A DNA stretch of 64,000 bases. Source: SHZI01 sp041396045. GTDB taxonomy: Bacteria > Pseudomonadota > Gammaproteobacteria > Steroidobacterales > GCA-2729495. This document shows positions 1 through 9,661 of the stretch, piece after piece. The notes under the pieces are model-generated. The model saw only the letters and a list, made by a program, of their open reading frames with translations. It did not search any database and was not told the DNA's origin. Position numbers and translations under genes: made by a program. Position 1 is the first letter of the stretch; the number at the start of each line of letters is the position of its first letter. Where the stretch lies: the NCBI GenBank assembly GCA_041396045.1, contig JAWKZI010000009.1:61212-125211 (forward strand), given 5' to 3'.

Positions 1-1350
1 CGGCCGGCCGGGTCCCCTTGAGCAGGGGGAGCATGGTCCGCAAGCCATCCATCAGTTCAGTTGCCCGGCCAGCGTCGGCAATCACATAGTCCCGGCGCTG
101 GTAGTGGTGCCGGCCAAATTGCCGCCAATGGGCATGCAGCATGTCGGGCAAGGTGCGCCCGTCGACCGCAAGAAGGTTCATCCAGAAGAGCACAGCCCAC
201 AGACCATCCTTCTCACGGCAATGCGCGGCACCGGTGCCGAAACTTTCTTCACCACACAGGCCGATCCGGTCCGCATCGATCAGGTTGCAGAAATTACGCC
301 AGCCTGTCGGCGTTTCGAAACAGGGGAGATGATGGTGTGCCGCTACGACATCCAGTGCGCGGCTGGTGGGCATCGAGCGCGCCACACCCGGGACACCCTG
401 CCGGTAGCCGGGTATCTTTTTGATATTGGCCAGCATTACCGCCACGCTATCGCAGGGTGATACGAACTGGTCCGGGCCCAGAATCATGTTCCGGTCGCCA
501 TCACCATCGGAGGCTGCCAGCAAATCCGGTGCGTCCGGCATACGGGACAGTGCGACGAGTCCGGCCGCATCAATTGGATTCGGGTCGGGGTGCAGGCCGC
601 CGAAATCCGGAAGGGGTTCTTCATTGCGCAGCGATTCAGCCGGGCAGCCGAGCTGGTCCACAAGGATGCGGCGGGCATAAATGCCGGTCACGGCATGCAT
701 CGCATCGAAGCAGATCCGATGTCCGCCCTTCAACCAGTCGGCCATGCGCTGGAAATCGAACAGCGACTGCATCAGCCCGGCATACTCTGCGACGGGGTCG
801 GCAACCTCGATTTGCAGGCCCGGGTACCTGTTCAGGCCAATCGCGCCAGGTCCAGCTCAGGCAGTGCGACGGTTCGATAACCGGTCTGCTGTGTGGAAAC
901 GCGGAATACTTCGTCGGTAATGTGCTCCGGTGCCTGACCCCCGTTTGCGGTATTGAACTTCAGGCCAAAGTCACCCGACGGACCGCCCGGATTGTGGCTT
1001 GCCGTGAGAATGAATCCTGCATCGGCTTTCCGGAGTCTGATCAGGTGCGATGCCGCTGGCGTGGACAACAAGCCGTGCTGGCCGACAATGATCTCACCGA
1101 CGCCATTGCCGACGGCGACAGCAATCAGCTTGTGAATGGCAATGTCGTTAAAGTATCGACCATCTCCACCGATAACGATTCTCGCCCCGGGTGGCAACCG
1201 CAACGTTGTCAATACGGCCTGAGCAAACATCTCAAGGTAGTGAGGCTGGCTGAATACACTGACCTTCTTGCGTAATCCGGCTGTGCCCGGCCGCTGATCC
1301 TTGAACGGCGGGCAGGCAGTCTCGATGATGTCAAGCCTCGTCAATGGCAT
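1..1350 (-). CDS. pgm: Phosphoglucomutase (PGM1 type), frameshifted, cut by window edge
   Basis: Interconverts glucose 1-phosphate and glucose 6-phosphate in the cytoplasm. The start is ATG at 1350. The N-terminus has the family motif KDQRPGTAGLRKKV (residues 17-30), and the phospho-serine loop TASHNPGG puts the active serine near residue 118. The first frame stops at 832. The next frame continues the protein at once and carries the metal loop DGDGDR (about 491-508) and the sugar-binding segment GEESFGTG (about 230-260), followed by the PGM1-like REKDGLWAV. One base is therefore lost or gained at about 835-845. Length and motifs fit the eukaryote-like alpha-D-glucose-specific PGM, not the PMM/PGM bifunctional type. 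The C-terminal domain lies outside the window. The break is probably a sequence error, because both halves are well conserved. Confidence 0.85.
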
Positions 1351-1369
1351 AGTCCCCGGGTTAATTTGA

Positions 1370-1837
1370 TTGAGGTATAGTCCGGACGTGCTAGCAGACA
1401 GCTACATTGTTCCACAATGCGACGTCGTACCGCGAAGTCTCGGTGCGCTCATGGCGCTGTATGAGGGTAACTTCATCAAATTGCAGGCACTGGCCCCGCA
1501 ACTCACGATTTTATCTGCCGGAACTGCCATACGGTCCCGCTCCACGCTGGATTTTGAACTGCATCTTGCTGTAGATGCGGTCACCCGCTACACGCTTGAT
1601 GTGCGCTTGAGCTACATCTTCTCCGGGCCTGAACGTGACCCGGATCTCCATTTGCGGGTTTATCTCGATGCACGGATGGTGGAGGTCGTGAGCTGGTCCG
1701 GTAACCATCGCCACGCGTTGTTGCGCCAACTGGCAGCCATGGGCGACCGTGAACTGGATCGCCGCTGGTCCCGGAACACCATGCTGGGCAAATGGCTGGA
1801 CTATCTGGCCGACAGGCATCACAGCTTCTGTCTGTGA
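1370..1837 (+). CDS. DUF1249 family protein (YqiB-like)
   Basis: Small cytoplasmic protein of unknown function. The core has the DUF1249 pattern: an N-terminal ALYEGNFIKLQAL helix, a central beta-rich part with TRYTLDVRL, the RVYLDARMVEVV segment and a C-terminal MLGKWLDYL helix. The longest reading begins at TTG 1370, only 19 bases from the divergent pgm start, so GTG 1388 may be the real start. Both keep the conserved core. E. coli YqiB is about 140 residues, close to this one. The role is not known, and nothing in the neighbourhood assigns one. Confidence 0.75.
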   Translation: MRYSPDVLADSYIVPQCDVVPRSLGALMALYEGNFIKLQALAPQLTILSAGTAIRSRSTLDFELHLAVDAVTRYTLDVRLSYIFSGPERDPDLHLRVYLDARMVEVVSWSGNHRHALLRQLAAMGDRELDRRWSRNTMLGKWLDYLADRHHSFCL

Positions 1838-1886
1838 CCGGTTTCACCGGTGAGGTGGCCGGTATTTCGTTAAGTTGGGCGGGTGA

Positions 1887-2933
1887 TTGCCCTTTGTCAA
1901 GCAGCGACTGTTCCGTCGGCCGTCGGTCAACGATGAGGACCGGCTGCTTCGCCTGTTCTGGAACCGTGCTGAACTAAAGCGCGAATTCGCCAAACTGCAG
2001 CGGGAACGCACGCGGATGGTGGACCAGATCCGCCAGCAGGACGGCACGATCATGCGGGCCCAGCAACGCCTTGATCAACTCGAAGGCTTGCTGTCTGACC
2101 CTGAGCGGGCCGCAAGTGTAGCCGTTTTTTACCAGCTTCGTGGCGTCTGGGCTTACGGTCGTCGACGCCTCATTCGGCTTGCCCGCGATCTGACGACACG
2201 CCAGCAGGAGCGTGAAGTACAGCGTGAAGCTGCGAAGTTCGAGGAGCACCGGCAGGCTGCTCTGGCTGCAATCGACCAACGTCTGCGGCCGCTTCAGGAC
2301 CAGCGTGCTGACCTGGAAGGTGAACTGACTGCTGTCCGTGCCCAGCGCTTCGAACGTACCGGTTTCTGGAACTATCTGCGCCGTCGGCGGCTTGATGCCC
2401 GGCAGGTTGTGCTGATCGCCAGTCGGGGGCACCTCGATGAGCAGATTGAGCGCTATGAGAAGGCGCGCCACGACAAGCTGAAGGAGAAGCTCACGCCACC
2501 GGAGGACATCGGTACAGATGGCCGGCGCGTTGTGAATCTGTCAGTCATTGCGCTGGCTCAGGAGCTGACCCTGGCCTTCTTCGAGCATGATGTCGCCCTG
2601 AAGGCCCGTGATGCTTCGTTGCGCCAGGTTACCGAAGTCAACTATGGGACGCTGCAGGAGTGCCGGGAGTTCAGTCGCCGTATTGAGCAGGTTCTGCGTC
2701 AGGTAGAAGCCACGAACGAACTCGCCGCGAGGGTTCAGCGCCGTTCGGATTTTTTGCGTCTGATGGTCCGGTATCGACGCGATTGCGACACCGTACCAAA
2801 TCCGGACGTACTGGCGGCGATTCCCCTGCACCTTGGTGATACTGGCGAGCCACGCGCGATCGGACCTTCGCAAATCCCCGTCAATGTACTGACCGACGAG
2901 TACTGGGATCTCTACAGTGCACTATTGAGCTGA
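1887..2933 (+). CDS. Coiled-coil protein of unknown function
   Basis: 348 residues starting at TTG 1887; I do not recognise the family. The sequence is rich in Arg, Gln, Glu and Leu. Long heptad-like helices cover roughly residues 25-70 and 95-150, and there are further amphipathic helices at 235-285. It has no signal peptide, no membrane segment and no catalytic motif, so it is probably cytoplasmic and oligomeric. It follows the DUF1249 gene after 49 bases on the same strand and faces prc at its 3' end. A structural or scaffold role is possible but not shown. Confidence 0.6.
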   Translation: MPFVKQRLFRRPSVNDEDRLLRLFWNRAELKREFAKLQRERTRMVDQIRQQDGTIMRAQQRLDQLEGLLSDPERAASVAVFYQLRGVWAYGRRRLIRLARDLTTRQQEREVQREAAKFEEHRQAALAAIDQRLRPLQDQRADLEGELTAVRAQRFERTGFWNYLRRRRLDARQVVLIASRGHLDEQIERYEKARHDKLKEKLTPPEDIGTDGRRVVNLSVIALAQELTLAFFEHDVALKARDASLRQVTEVNYGTLQECREFSRRIEQVLRQVEATNELAARVQRRSDFLRLMVRYRRDCDTVPNPDVLAAIPLHLGDTGEPRAIGPSQIPVNVLTDEYWDLYSALLS

Positions 2934-2987
2934 ATGCGCTGATCCGGGTGGGCTCGAGCTGGGTGTTCTGGCCAGCGTTGGCTGTAG

Positions 2988-5126
2988 TCAGTCCTTGGTA
3001 GCCAACGCCTTGTCTTCATCAGCATTGGCTTGCGTCACCACGGGCTTGCCAGGCTCATCCAGCCGCGAAAACTCCAGCGTCATATTGGCTGCTGTTGCCA
3101 GCAGCGGGTCAGGCTCGTCTTCGGGCTTGAGCTTGTCCACCGAATCTACAGCCTTCAGGCCCCGGGCGACACGCCAGGTATTCTCCCGTTCCAGTTGCGC
3201 CTTGAGCTGCGTTTCGCGCTCCAGCTTGCGAGTTTCCAGATTGAGCGAAACCCGGTCTATCGCACGCACTTCATCGGCCGCAGCGATGTTGGCCTCCAGA
3301 TAGCGGAGGTCAGGGTCTCTGGCCATTTGCGCGGTCTCATACTGCGTAAGTTCGTTGATCGCCGTCTTCAATGGTTGCCTGGCTTTGAACGGGGTTGCGG
3401 GAATCTGATCCCAGGGCAGGGCCCGGTCCCGGCTGCTTTCACCCACGGTTGCGGCATCGATGACTGACGGCAGGGCAATATCGGGAATCACGCCTTTGTT
3501 CTGGGTGCTGCCACCGTTGACCCGGTAGAACTTGCCCATCGTCAACGTGAGCTGACCCAGTCCAGGTTCCGGTACGCGACTTGGCGCGTAATCGTCCAGG
3601 TTGTACAGATTCTGCACAGTTCCCTTGCCGAAAGTCTGCTGACCCACAACCAGACCACGGTGGTAGTCCTGAATCGCGGCGGCAAAGATTTCGGATGCCG
3701 ATGCGCTGAATCGATCCACCAGGACCACCAGCGGCCCGCTATAGGCAACGTCCGGCTCAGGATCGTCCAGCACTTCGATCATGCCGTTGGTATGCCGGAT
3801 CTGCACCACGGGCCCCCGGCCGATAAACAGCCCGGTCAGGGAAGTGGCTTCCGTCAGGTGTCCTCCGCCGTTGCCGCGAAAATCAAGAACCAGACCGGCA
3901 ATATTTTCCTTGCGCAGTTCTCCAAGCAACCTGCGCACGTCGCGCGTGGTGCTGATGTAGTCCTTGTCGCCACGATTCCGGGCTTCAAAATCCTGATAGA
4001 AGCTGGGTACCGTGATTACGCCGATGTTCACCGTTTTGCCGTTCTGCTGGACGGGCAGAACCTTTTTCTTGGCCGCCTGCTCTTCGAGTTTTATCTTGTC
4101 GCGCTTGAGGTTGATTGTGGTCTCGGCTGCACCCGGCAGCGCATCGCCAGACAGTAGTTGCAGCCTTACGGTACTGCCGCTGGGACCACGAATCAGTTGC
4201 ACTACATCATCAAGCTGCCAGCCAATGACATCGACCATGTCACCCTTGTCGCCCTGGCCAACGGCGGTAATCCTGTCGTTCGCCTTGAGGCGGCCGTCAA
4301 TGGCGGCCGGGCCACCAGGGATGACATTCATTACCTGCACGAAGTCTTCATCCAGCTGCAGGGAGGCGCCAATGCCCTGATAGGAGAGGCTCATCTGTAT
4401 CCGGTATTCCTCGGACTGACGGGGTGAGAGGTAGTTCGAGTGTGGGTCCAGCGTTCGGGCAAACGCATTCATGAATGTGTCGAAGACATCGTCGCTGTCT
4501 AGCCCGTTGATCCGGTCAAGTACACGTTGATAGCGCTTGCGCAGGATATCGCTTGTTTCCTGCCATGACTTGTCGGCCAGCAGCAGGCTCAAGGCATCGT
4601 TCTTGACACGTCGGCGCCAGAGATCCTGCAGTTCGGCCGGGCTCTGCGCCCAGGGCAACTTGTCGCGCAGGAATACATAGTCTTCGTCGACGGTGAAGTC
4701 AGGCTCCTGGTCGAGCAGGCTGATGGCATAGCCGATATTTTGCTGGGCCCGTAACCGGTAGAGGCGGAAAATATCGAAAACCGGTTCCATATTGCCAGAG
4801 CGCAAGGCATCGTCCAGCGTGGTGGTGTAGCGCCCGAAATAGCCAATATCGGATTGCAGGAAATAATGCCGATTGCCGTCGAGCGTTTCGAGATAGGTTT
4901 TCAGTGTCGCATCGGAAAGTGCATCATCGACGTTTACGCGCGTGTAGTGAGCACGTTCGGCAAAGCGCGTCACCATTCGGGCAACCTGCCTCTCGCGGGC
5001 GGTGGTTTCCAGTACGGCTGGTACTACCGGTGTATCCGTTTTCGCAAATACGGCTACCGCAGGGTCCAGCCCGCCGGTGAACACGGCCAGCAGGGCGAGG
5101 AGTGTTGTGGTCTTCCAGATCTTCAT
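2988..5126 (-). CDS. prc: Tail-specific (C-terminal processing) protease Prc
   Basis: Periplasmic S41 protease that cleaves proteins from non-polar C-termini, including lipoproteins and cell-wall hydrolases. The 712 residues begin with a signal peptide (residues 1-25). An N-terminal helical region follows, then a PDZ domain (about 240-320, YQGIGASLQLDEDFVQV) and the peptidase core. The catalytic Ser-Lys dyad is Ser476 in RFSASASE and Lys501 in FGKGTVQ. The C-terminal 150 residues form the charged helical extension typical of Prc (E. coli Prc is 682 residues). It is a single gene, convergent with the coiled-coil gene. Confidence 0.93.
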   Translation of the reverse strand: MKIWKTTTLLALLAVFTGGLDPAVAVFAKTDTPVVPAVLETTARERQVARMVTRFAERAHYTRVNVDDALSDATLKTYLETLDGNRHYFLQSDIGYFGRYTTTLDDALRSGNMEPVFDIFRLYRLRAQQNIGYAISLLDQEPDFTVDEDYVFLRDKLPWAQSPAELQDLWRRRVKNDALSLLLADKSWQETSDILRKRYQRVLDRINGLDSDDVFDTFMNAFARTLDPHSNYLSPRQSEEYRIQMSLSYQGIGASLQLDEDFVQVMNVIPGGPAAIDGRLKANDRITAVGQGDKGDMVDVIGWQLDDVVQLIRGPSGSTVRLQLLSGDALPGAAETTINLKRDKIKLEEQAAKKKVLPVQQNGKTVNIGVITVPSFYQDFEARNRGDKDYISTTRDVRRLLGELRKENIAGLVLDFRGNGGGHLTEATSLTGLFIGRGPVVQIRHTNGMIEVLDDPEPDVAYSGPLVVLVDRFSASASEIFAAAIQDYHRGLVVGQQTFGKGTVQNLYNLDDYAPSRVPEPGLGQLTLTMGKFYRVNGGSTQNKGVIPDIALPSVIDAATVGESSRDRALPWDQIPATPFKARQPLKTAINELTQYETAQMARDPDLRYLEANIAAADEVRAIDRVSLNLETRKLERETQLKAQLERENTWRVARGLKAVDSVDKLKPEDEPDPLLATAANMTLEFSRLDEPGKPVVTQANADEDKALATKD

Positions 5127-5226
5127 GCAGCGTTCTTTAATGCCTCAACTTGAATGCTTCAGTGGCAAGTTTCGCCTAGGCTAGACTTGGGGTCTTGATC
5201 AGGCAAGCACAAGGTTTCCAACTCCG

Positions 5227-5514
5227 ATGCAACCATTGACCGTCATCCTCGGTATTGTGCTGGGCAGCGTATTCTCCATTGCCTTTAGCCTGGGCATCGT
5301 CTTATTGATATTCGGTCTGCGGCAAGGACAGGATTCGCGCTATCTGCTCGAACTTCCGGAACTGTTTCGAGCCACGGTGTTGTTTTCCCTTCTGACAGCC
5401 GTCTCTGCACCGGCTTTCATCGGTTCCCTGCGAGGTTCGTCCTGGCGGCGTTGGCCAATACTTGCCCTGACTATAGGGCTGATTGGCGTGGGCTATTATT
5501 ACTGGCCTGACTGA
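5227..5514 (+). CDS. Small membrane protein, three transmembrane segments
   Basis: 95 residues from ATG 5227, family not recognised. Hydrophobic segments lie at about residues 6-30, 48-64 and 76-92, with Arg/Asp loops between them. The C-terminus is the short tail YYYWPD. It stands alone between divergent prc and a convergent second small membrane protein. No function can be assigned. Confidence 0.55.
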   Translation: MQPLTVILGIVLGSVFSIAFSLGIVLLIFGLRQGQDSRYLLELPELFRATVLFSLLTAVSAPAFIGSLRGSSWRRWPILALTIGLIGVGYYYWPD

Positions 5515-5611
5515 GATGGCCTTGTTGCGAAGAACTATAGAGGCCAATATCCGGCACCGGGGGCAAACCTGACATAAACGTGCAAATAATACCTCAACAG
5601 ATTGAAAAACC

Positions 5612-5902
5612 TCACGATAAGAGGCGGCGACCCAGGCGAAAAATGAGGTACCAGAGCAAGGCAATCACTATCGGGCTGAGCATCAGCCACCAGGCCAGCA
5701 CTTCGCCCCTGCCGGCCGCCTCGTAGATGCTGCCCACATAGTCGCTGAGTCCAAGCTTGCCTTCATAGGGGCCGATCACGTGTTTACCGGTCATGTAGCC
5801 TGCGATTGGCAGCACCAGACCGCCTGTCAGGGCCAGCAATACCAGACCCAGTAGCGAGAGTAGTGGTTTCAGCAGCGATGTTCGCGGCAGTTGATGTTGC
5901 AT
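5612..5902 (-). CDS. Small membrane protein, two transmembrane segments
   Basis: 96 residues from ATG 5902, family not recognised. It has hydrophobic helices at about residues 10-35 and 68-90. The loop between them (TGKHVIGPYEGKLGLSD) contains charged and aromatic residues and would probably face the periplasm. It follows the metallopeptidase gene by 25 bases on the same strand, so it may be the last gene of that operon. Confidence 0.55.
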   Translation of the reverse strand: MQHQLPRTSLLKPLLSLLGLVLLALTGGLVLPIAGYMTGKHVIGPYEGKLGLSDYVGSIYEAAGRGEVLAWWLMLSPIVIALLWYLIFRLGRRLLS

Positions 5903-5927
5903 GGCTGTGTTGCTCAGGGCTGCGTCC

Positions 5928-7170
5928 TTAGTCCGGAAGCGCCCGAATATACAAGGTACGGGCTGGTTTCCCGATTACCGCCCTGGCCGAGGCTCTGAAG
6001 GTAGCAAGATTTGCCGGTTTGCCCGACAGCAGCAGATCGCGCACCACAGCAATCAATGGCGTCTTGTCGCCGCTCGCTGCCCGAAGTTCTATGTCTAGAT
6101 CATGGAAAATCGTGACTGCGCGCGCCGTGATGGGGCCACTTGCCGATTCCGTGCGCAAGCTTTTCACTGATGCACCCCAGCGACGGAAGCCGGCTATTGC
6201 GCTGTCATAGCGTTGCGCGGAGATTGTCCCTGAATCTTTAAGCGCCCGCAGTGACAGGTACTCTGCCAGCCCTTCAACAATCCAGTCCTGATCCCGCGGT
6301 GTTTTGAGGTCCCGCAACAGCACATGCATCATTTCGTGCACGATCGTACTGGTGCCATTCTCGCTGATCAGTGGTCTTGCGCTGTTCACGTAAATCGAAT
6401 TCGGTGCGGACAGCGCGCCCAGCCACATGGGGTCGCCGGCAGCGACGATGTTGATGTAGCGTGGTGGCCTGGAGCCCTGCAGAGCGGGTACAAGTTGTGG
6501 CAGTGTCCAGCGCAGGATGCCCAGCATCGCGATACGCTCCATGCGTATTCCGCGTGGCGCCGATACCGTGAACTCGATACCTTCGAAAACATCGCGGCGC
6601 GTGCCAATGTCTCCGGCAATAATCCAGCCAACCGGGCGGGGCAGTCGCTTGCCAGGATTCCGGATCATCATGCGGCCCAGACCGTCGGGCAGGTAGGGCG
6701 TGACCAGAGACCAGTCCTTGGGCCGCGCTACGGATAATTCACCTTTGAGCGTGCTGCCGCGCGCACGCCGCCAAGACCGTATTGGAAACGCGCGATCGCC
6801 ACGGAATAGTGCGAAGCGCTCCCCGACCCAGGCATCGTAGCTATGGTCGTCACCGGCCTTGCGTCGATGGCTGAGTTTGGCGTTGTAACGCAGGGTGCCG
6901 CCGGCAACCGGTGGTACCCAATGCACGCCTTTGGCATCGGTGGTGATGTGGCCGTCCCCGGCGACGTCCTGCACCCGATTGCTATCGAGCACAAGTTCAC
7001 GCAACTCGCCGTCGTCCTGGCCTACAACTATTCTGCAGCCGCTGCGCCCGATCCGGCGATCAGTCGCAGTTCAAACCGCACCGAATGTCGCCAGCCACTG
7101 CGGTCACCGAAGGCAGAATGCCGGCGAGTAACAGCAGCGCAAGGCGGCGGATGCCACTGGTGTGTCTCAG
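5928..7170 (-). CDS. Secreted gluzincin-type metallopeptidase, N-terminus frameshifted
   Basis: The main frame (5928-7004) contains HEMMH followed about 22 residues later by EGLAEY. This is the HExxH...E zinc site of gluzincins and resembles 'peptidase MA-like' proteins. Upstream in another frame is a signal peptide (RRLALLLLAGILPSVTAVAG, about 7100-7155). Joining the two needs one indel near 7060 and gives about 410 residues with export to the periplasm. No normal start is clear: the signal-peptide frame could begin at CTG 7170, which overlaps the TGA of the preceding lipoprotein gene. The substrate is unknown. Being in a row with two lipoproteins suggests an envelope function. Confidence 0.65.
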
Positions 7171-7880
7171 GATGGTCCTTCTTCCACGATGAAGGTCCGA
7201 AGTTGCCGGGCGAGTCCCTTGCAGGCTGCGGTTTCCGTGCGCGCAATAAAGGGCAGCGGCAACACAAGGGCAGGAACCATTGAAGTGCCGTGGACAGCAG
7301 TACTCACGGCGCCAACCCGCGACGCCTGCTTGAGGTCCCAGATGTTGGCCTCGTAGGTGCCGTCGTCTTCCCACCACATCAGACCAAAACAGCCGCCGCC
7401 GGCCGGACTGGCTGCGCAACTCATTCCGCCACCATCCGAGGTTCGTTCCGTGCTGCCCTTGATCCAGATCAGGTAGCGTACGCCGTGCTGACGAATACGT
7501 TCGGCGACCCCCGGCCGTGCGAGCAGATCCGGAAGCGCTTTGATATTCCGGGGCATGGTCCGGGGTTCAAACCAGGGAAAAAGCTCGTCGCGGAACTTGT
7601 CGGCCGGGTAAACGGTGAGGGACTTGCCATTGTCGTCCAGCACATCGCCGAGGCAATCCAGGAAGTCAGATTCAGTCTTGTTGCCGCTGTGGTAGCTCGT
7701 GGCGAGTACTACCACGGACTCCCCGTCGCCGATACCGGTAGCAGCGTCCTTGGATTCCTCGACCCTGGACGTGACGCACGCAGCAGCCAGGATCGCCAAC
7801 AACATGACAACCGGCAGTTGCCAGGATGGTGCGAAGCCAGATCCCGCCACCATTGGCTGCAGTTCAGGGAGCCTTGGCAT
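7167..7880 (-). CDS. Putative lipoprotein, family unknown
   Basis: 237 residues. A hydrophobic stretch ends in the lipobox LAAAC (about residue 35), so the mature protein would be lipid-anchored; an inner ATG at 7853 would give a more usual signal length. The mature part has alpha/beta character with SVVVLATSYHSG and RYLIWIKGS strands. It also has a Cys/Gly-rich loop (GMSCAASPAGGGC). It lies 2 bases after the previous lipoprotein gene and overlaps the start of the metallopeptidase, so the three genes are probably one operon. Confidence 0.6.
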   Translation of the reverse strand: MPRLPELQPMVAGSGFAPSWQLPVVMLLAILAAACVTSRVEESKDAATGIGDGESVVVLATSYHSGNKTESDFLDCLGDVLDDNGKSLTVYPADKFRDELFPWFEPRTMPRNIKALPDLLARPGVAERIRQHGVRYLIWIKGSTERTSDGGGMSCAASPAGGGCFGLMWWEDDGTYEANIWDLKQASRVGAVSTAVHGTSMVPALVLPLPFIARTETAACKGLARQLRTFIVEEGPS

Positions 7881-7882
7881 AC

Positions 7883-8581
7883 CTACTGTCCATTTCCGGC
7901 AGCGTCGGATTCAGAAAGCGGCGGACTCTCTTCATCCTGGTCAGGTTGATCCGGGTCGGGCTTTCGCTTGCTGGAATTATCCTGGCTATCCTGGGGCAAC
8001 ACCCCATGCGCCCGTGCTTCCCTGGCGAAACCAACCGTGATCAGGGCAGCCGCATCGCGCAAGGCGAGAATGGTTGCCTGTTCCATTGAGCGACTGGGCC
8101 GCAGCATGGACGAATCGCTTTCGCCGTAGGCACTGATATTCCAGGAAGTCAGAAGTTCACCGTTCGGCCGGAATACCTGAATAGTGTAGCGTATCCATAC
8201 GGAGTACTGATTGGTGGCGGACTGGCCAGGCAGCGAGAATTCGAACGCCGCAACGGATGGTTCGATAATGGCCTGAAAGCGGGTGGGGTCTGCGCCCGTG
8301 AGTCGACTGTCCACGCGGGTTGCGCTGCGAAACAGCCGGCGTGACACGCTCTCGAACAGGGCTACGTTGGCCTGGCCCAGATTGATGTTCCATTCCACAT
8401 CGTTCGGAACATCTTCGTGATACTGATAGTTGGCAAATTCCGTGGTGAAGTGCAGTGCGACATCCAGAGGCAGTGGCTGTACCAGCGGTTCCGGAAAGGT
8501 ACTGGGTACGACCAGGGCCTGATCGCAGCCAGCGAGCAAGAACAGCATAAGGAAGGCGAGGCCGTTGGCGTGCCGGTGCAT
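7883..8581 (-). CDS. Putative lipoprotein, family unknown
   Basis: 232 residues with a short signal peptide and a clear lipobox LLAGC (Cys at about 19). The mature part looks like a beta-rich outer-membrane lipoprotein (FRPNGELLTSWNISAYGES). The C-terminal 35 residues are Pro, Asp, Ser and Glu rich and probably disordered. It is the first gene of a three- or four-gene operon with the second lipoprotein and the secreted metallopeptidase. I do not recognise a family. Confidence 0.6.
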   Translation of the reverse strand: MHRHANGLAFLMLFLLAGCDQALVVPSTFPEPLVQPLPLDVALHFTTEFANYQYHEDVPNDVEWNINLGQANVALFESVSRRLFRSATRVDSRLTGADPTRFQAIIEPSVAAFEFSLPGQSATNQYSVWIRYTIQVFRPNGELLTSWNISAYGESDSSMLRPSRSMEQATILALRDAAALITVGFAREARAHGVLPQDSQDNSSKRKPDPDQPDQDEESPPLSESDAAGNGQ

Positions 8582-8645
8582 GCTGCGAAATCTAGCATGA
8601 GTCCGTGGCCGCTAAGCTGGCCAGGACAACCGGCATACCCGTCGG

Positions 8646-9608
8646 TTATGGCGAAATCGCCGATGATTCCCGAGGTTCCTCATAGTCGTCCCCGAATTCA
8701 TCGCGCACTTCCGGGTAACCAAGTGGATCCGGATGAATGATTATTTCGCAATCCGGATAGGCCTTTTCGACCCAGCTTTCCACTACATCCAGTATCCGGT
8801 GGGTTTCGACCAGTGAAGTCCGTGGTGCGAGTTCAAGATGAAACTGGATGATGTAATTGTTCCCGCCATGCCGGGTGCGCAGATCATGAAACCCCAGCAC
8901 CTTCTCATGCCGCATGGCGATTTCCCGAATGTGTTCGCGATCGGCGTCGGGTATCTCGTGGTCCAGCAGAATGTCCAGCGAACGTTTGGCAATGTGTCGC
9001 GCACCAGCGATCAGTACGATGGCAACGCACAGACCCACAAGAGGGTCTATCCACGTCAAACCTGTGTAAGCGACCATGAGCAATGCAGCGACAACGCCGA
9101 TATTCATGAACAGATCGGTCTTGTAGTGCATGGCGTCAGCTGCAATCGCCACTGATCCGGTTTCCCGGCTGACATAGCGCTGCCAGGCAACCAGAGCCAG
9201 CGTAACCAGGGTTGATGCGATGATTACCGCGATACCGACTTCCGGCGTCTCAACCGGGCCGGGTTTTACGAACCGGACAACGGCTGTATAGGCGACGTAA
9301 AGTCCGGAACCCGCGATGATCGTTGCCTGCAGCAAAGCCGCCAGGCCTTCCGCCTTGCCATGGCCAAAACGATGTTCCGGATCTGCCGGTACCAGTGAAT
9401 ATCGTACCGCCCAGAAGGTCAGCAGTGATGCCAGAAAATCCAGAAAGGAATCCGCAAGCGAACTTAGCACTGCCACAGAATCAGTGGCCTGCCATGCCCA
9501 GACCTTGATCAGTGCCAGGCAGGCAGCCACGGTTACCGAGGCATAGGTCGCCGAACGGAGCAGCATGGCTCGGCGAATAGGGGCGGGCTTTTTCCGGGGC
9601 ACGGTCAC
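8646..9608 (-). CDS. fieF: Cation diffusion facilitator, FieF type
   Basis: Inner-membrane proton antiporter that exports Zn(II), Fe(II) or similar ions. The 320 residues show six transmembrane segments. The transport-site motif in helix 2 is SLADSFLD, and helix 5 has HYKTDLFMNIGV, giving the two Asp/His half-sites. The cytoplasmic loop RFGHGKAEGLAAL is characteristic of FieF (YiiP). The C-terminal ferredoxin-like dimer domain ends with an acidic tail. The start is GTG 9608. It is a single gene, divergent from the EamA transporter. Confidence 0.9.
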   Translation of the reverse strand: MTVPRKKPAPIRRAMLLRSATYASVTVAACLALIKVWAWQATDSVAVLSSLADSFLDFLASLLTFWAVRYSLVPADPEHRFGHGKAEGLAALLQATIIAGSGLYVAYTAVVRFVKPGPVETPEVGIAVIIASTLVTLALVAWQRYVSRETGSVAIAADAMHYKTDLFMNIGVVAALLMVAYTGLTWIDPLVGLCVAIVLIAGARHIAKRSLDILLDHEIPDADREHIREIAMRHEKVLGFHDLRTRHGGNNYIIQFHLELAPRTSLVETHRILDVVESWVEKAYPDCEIIIHPDPLGYPEVRDEFGDDYEEPRESSAISP

Positions 9609-9661
9609 GATGCCGATGATTATGGCCGCCTAAACCACAACCCGCTAATATCGCCGCCCAG

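Noticed and set aside
457..1275. Long plus-strand open frame over pgm
   Set aside because: No family features; it is antisense to well-conserved phosphoglucomutase sequence.
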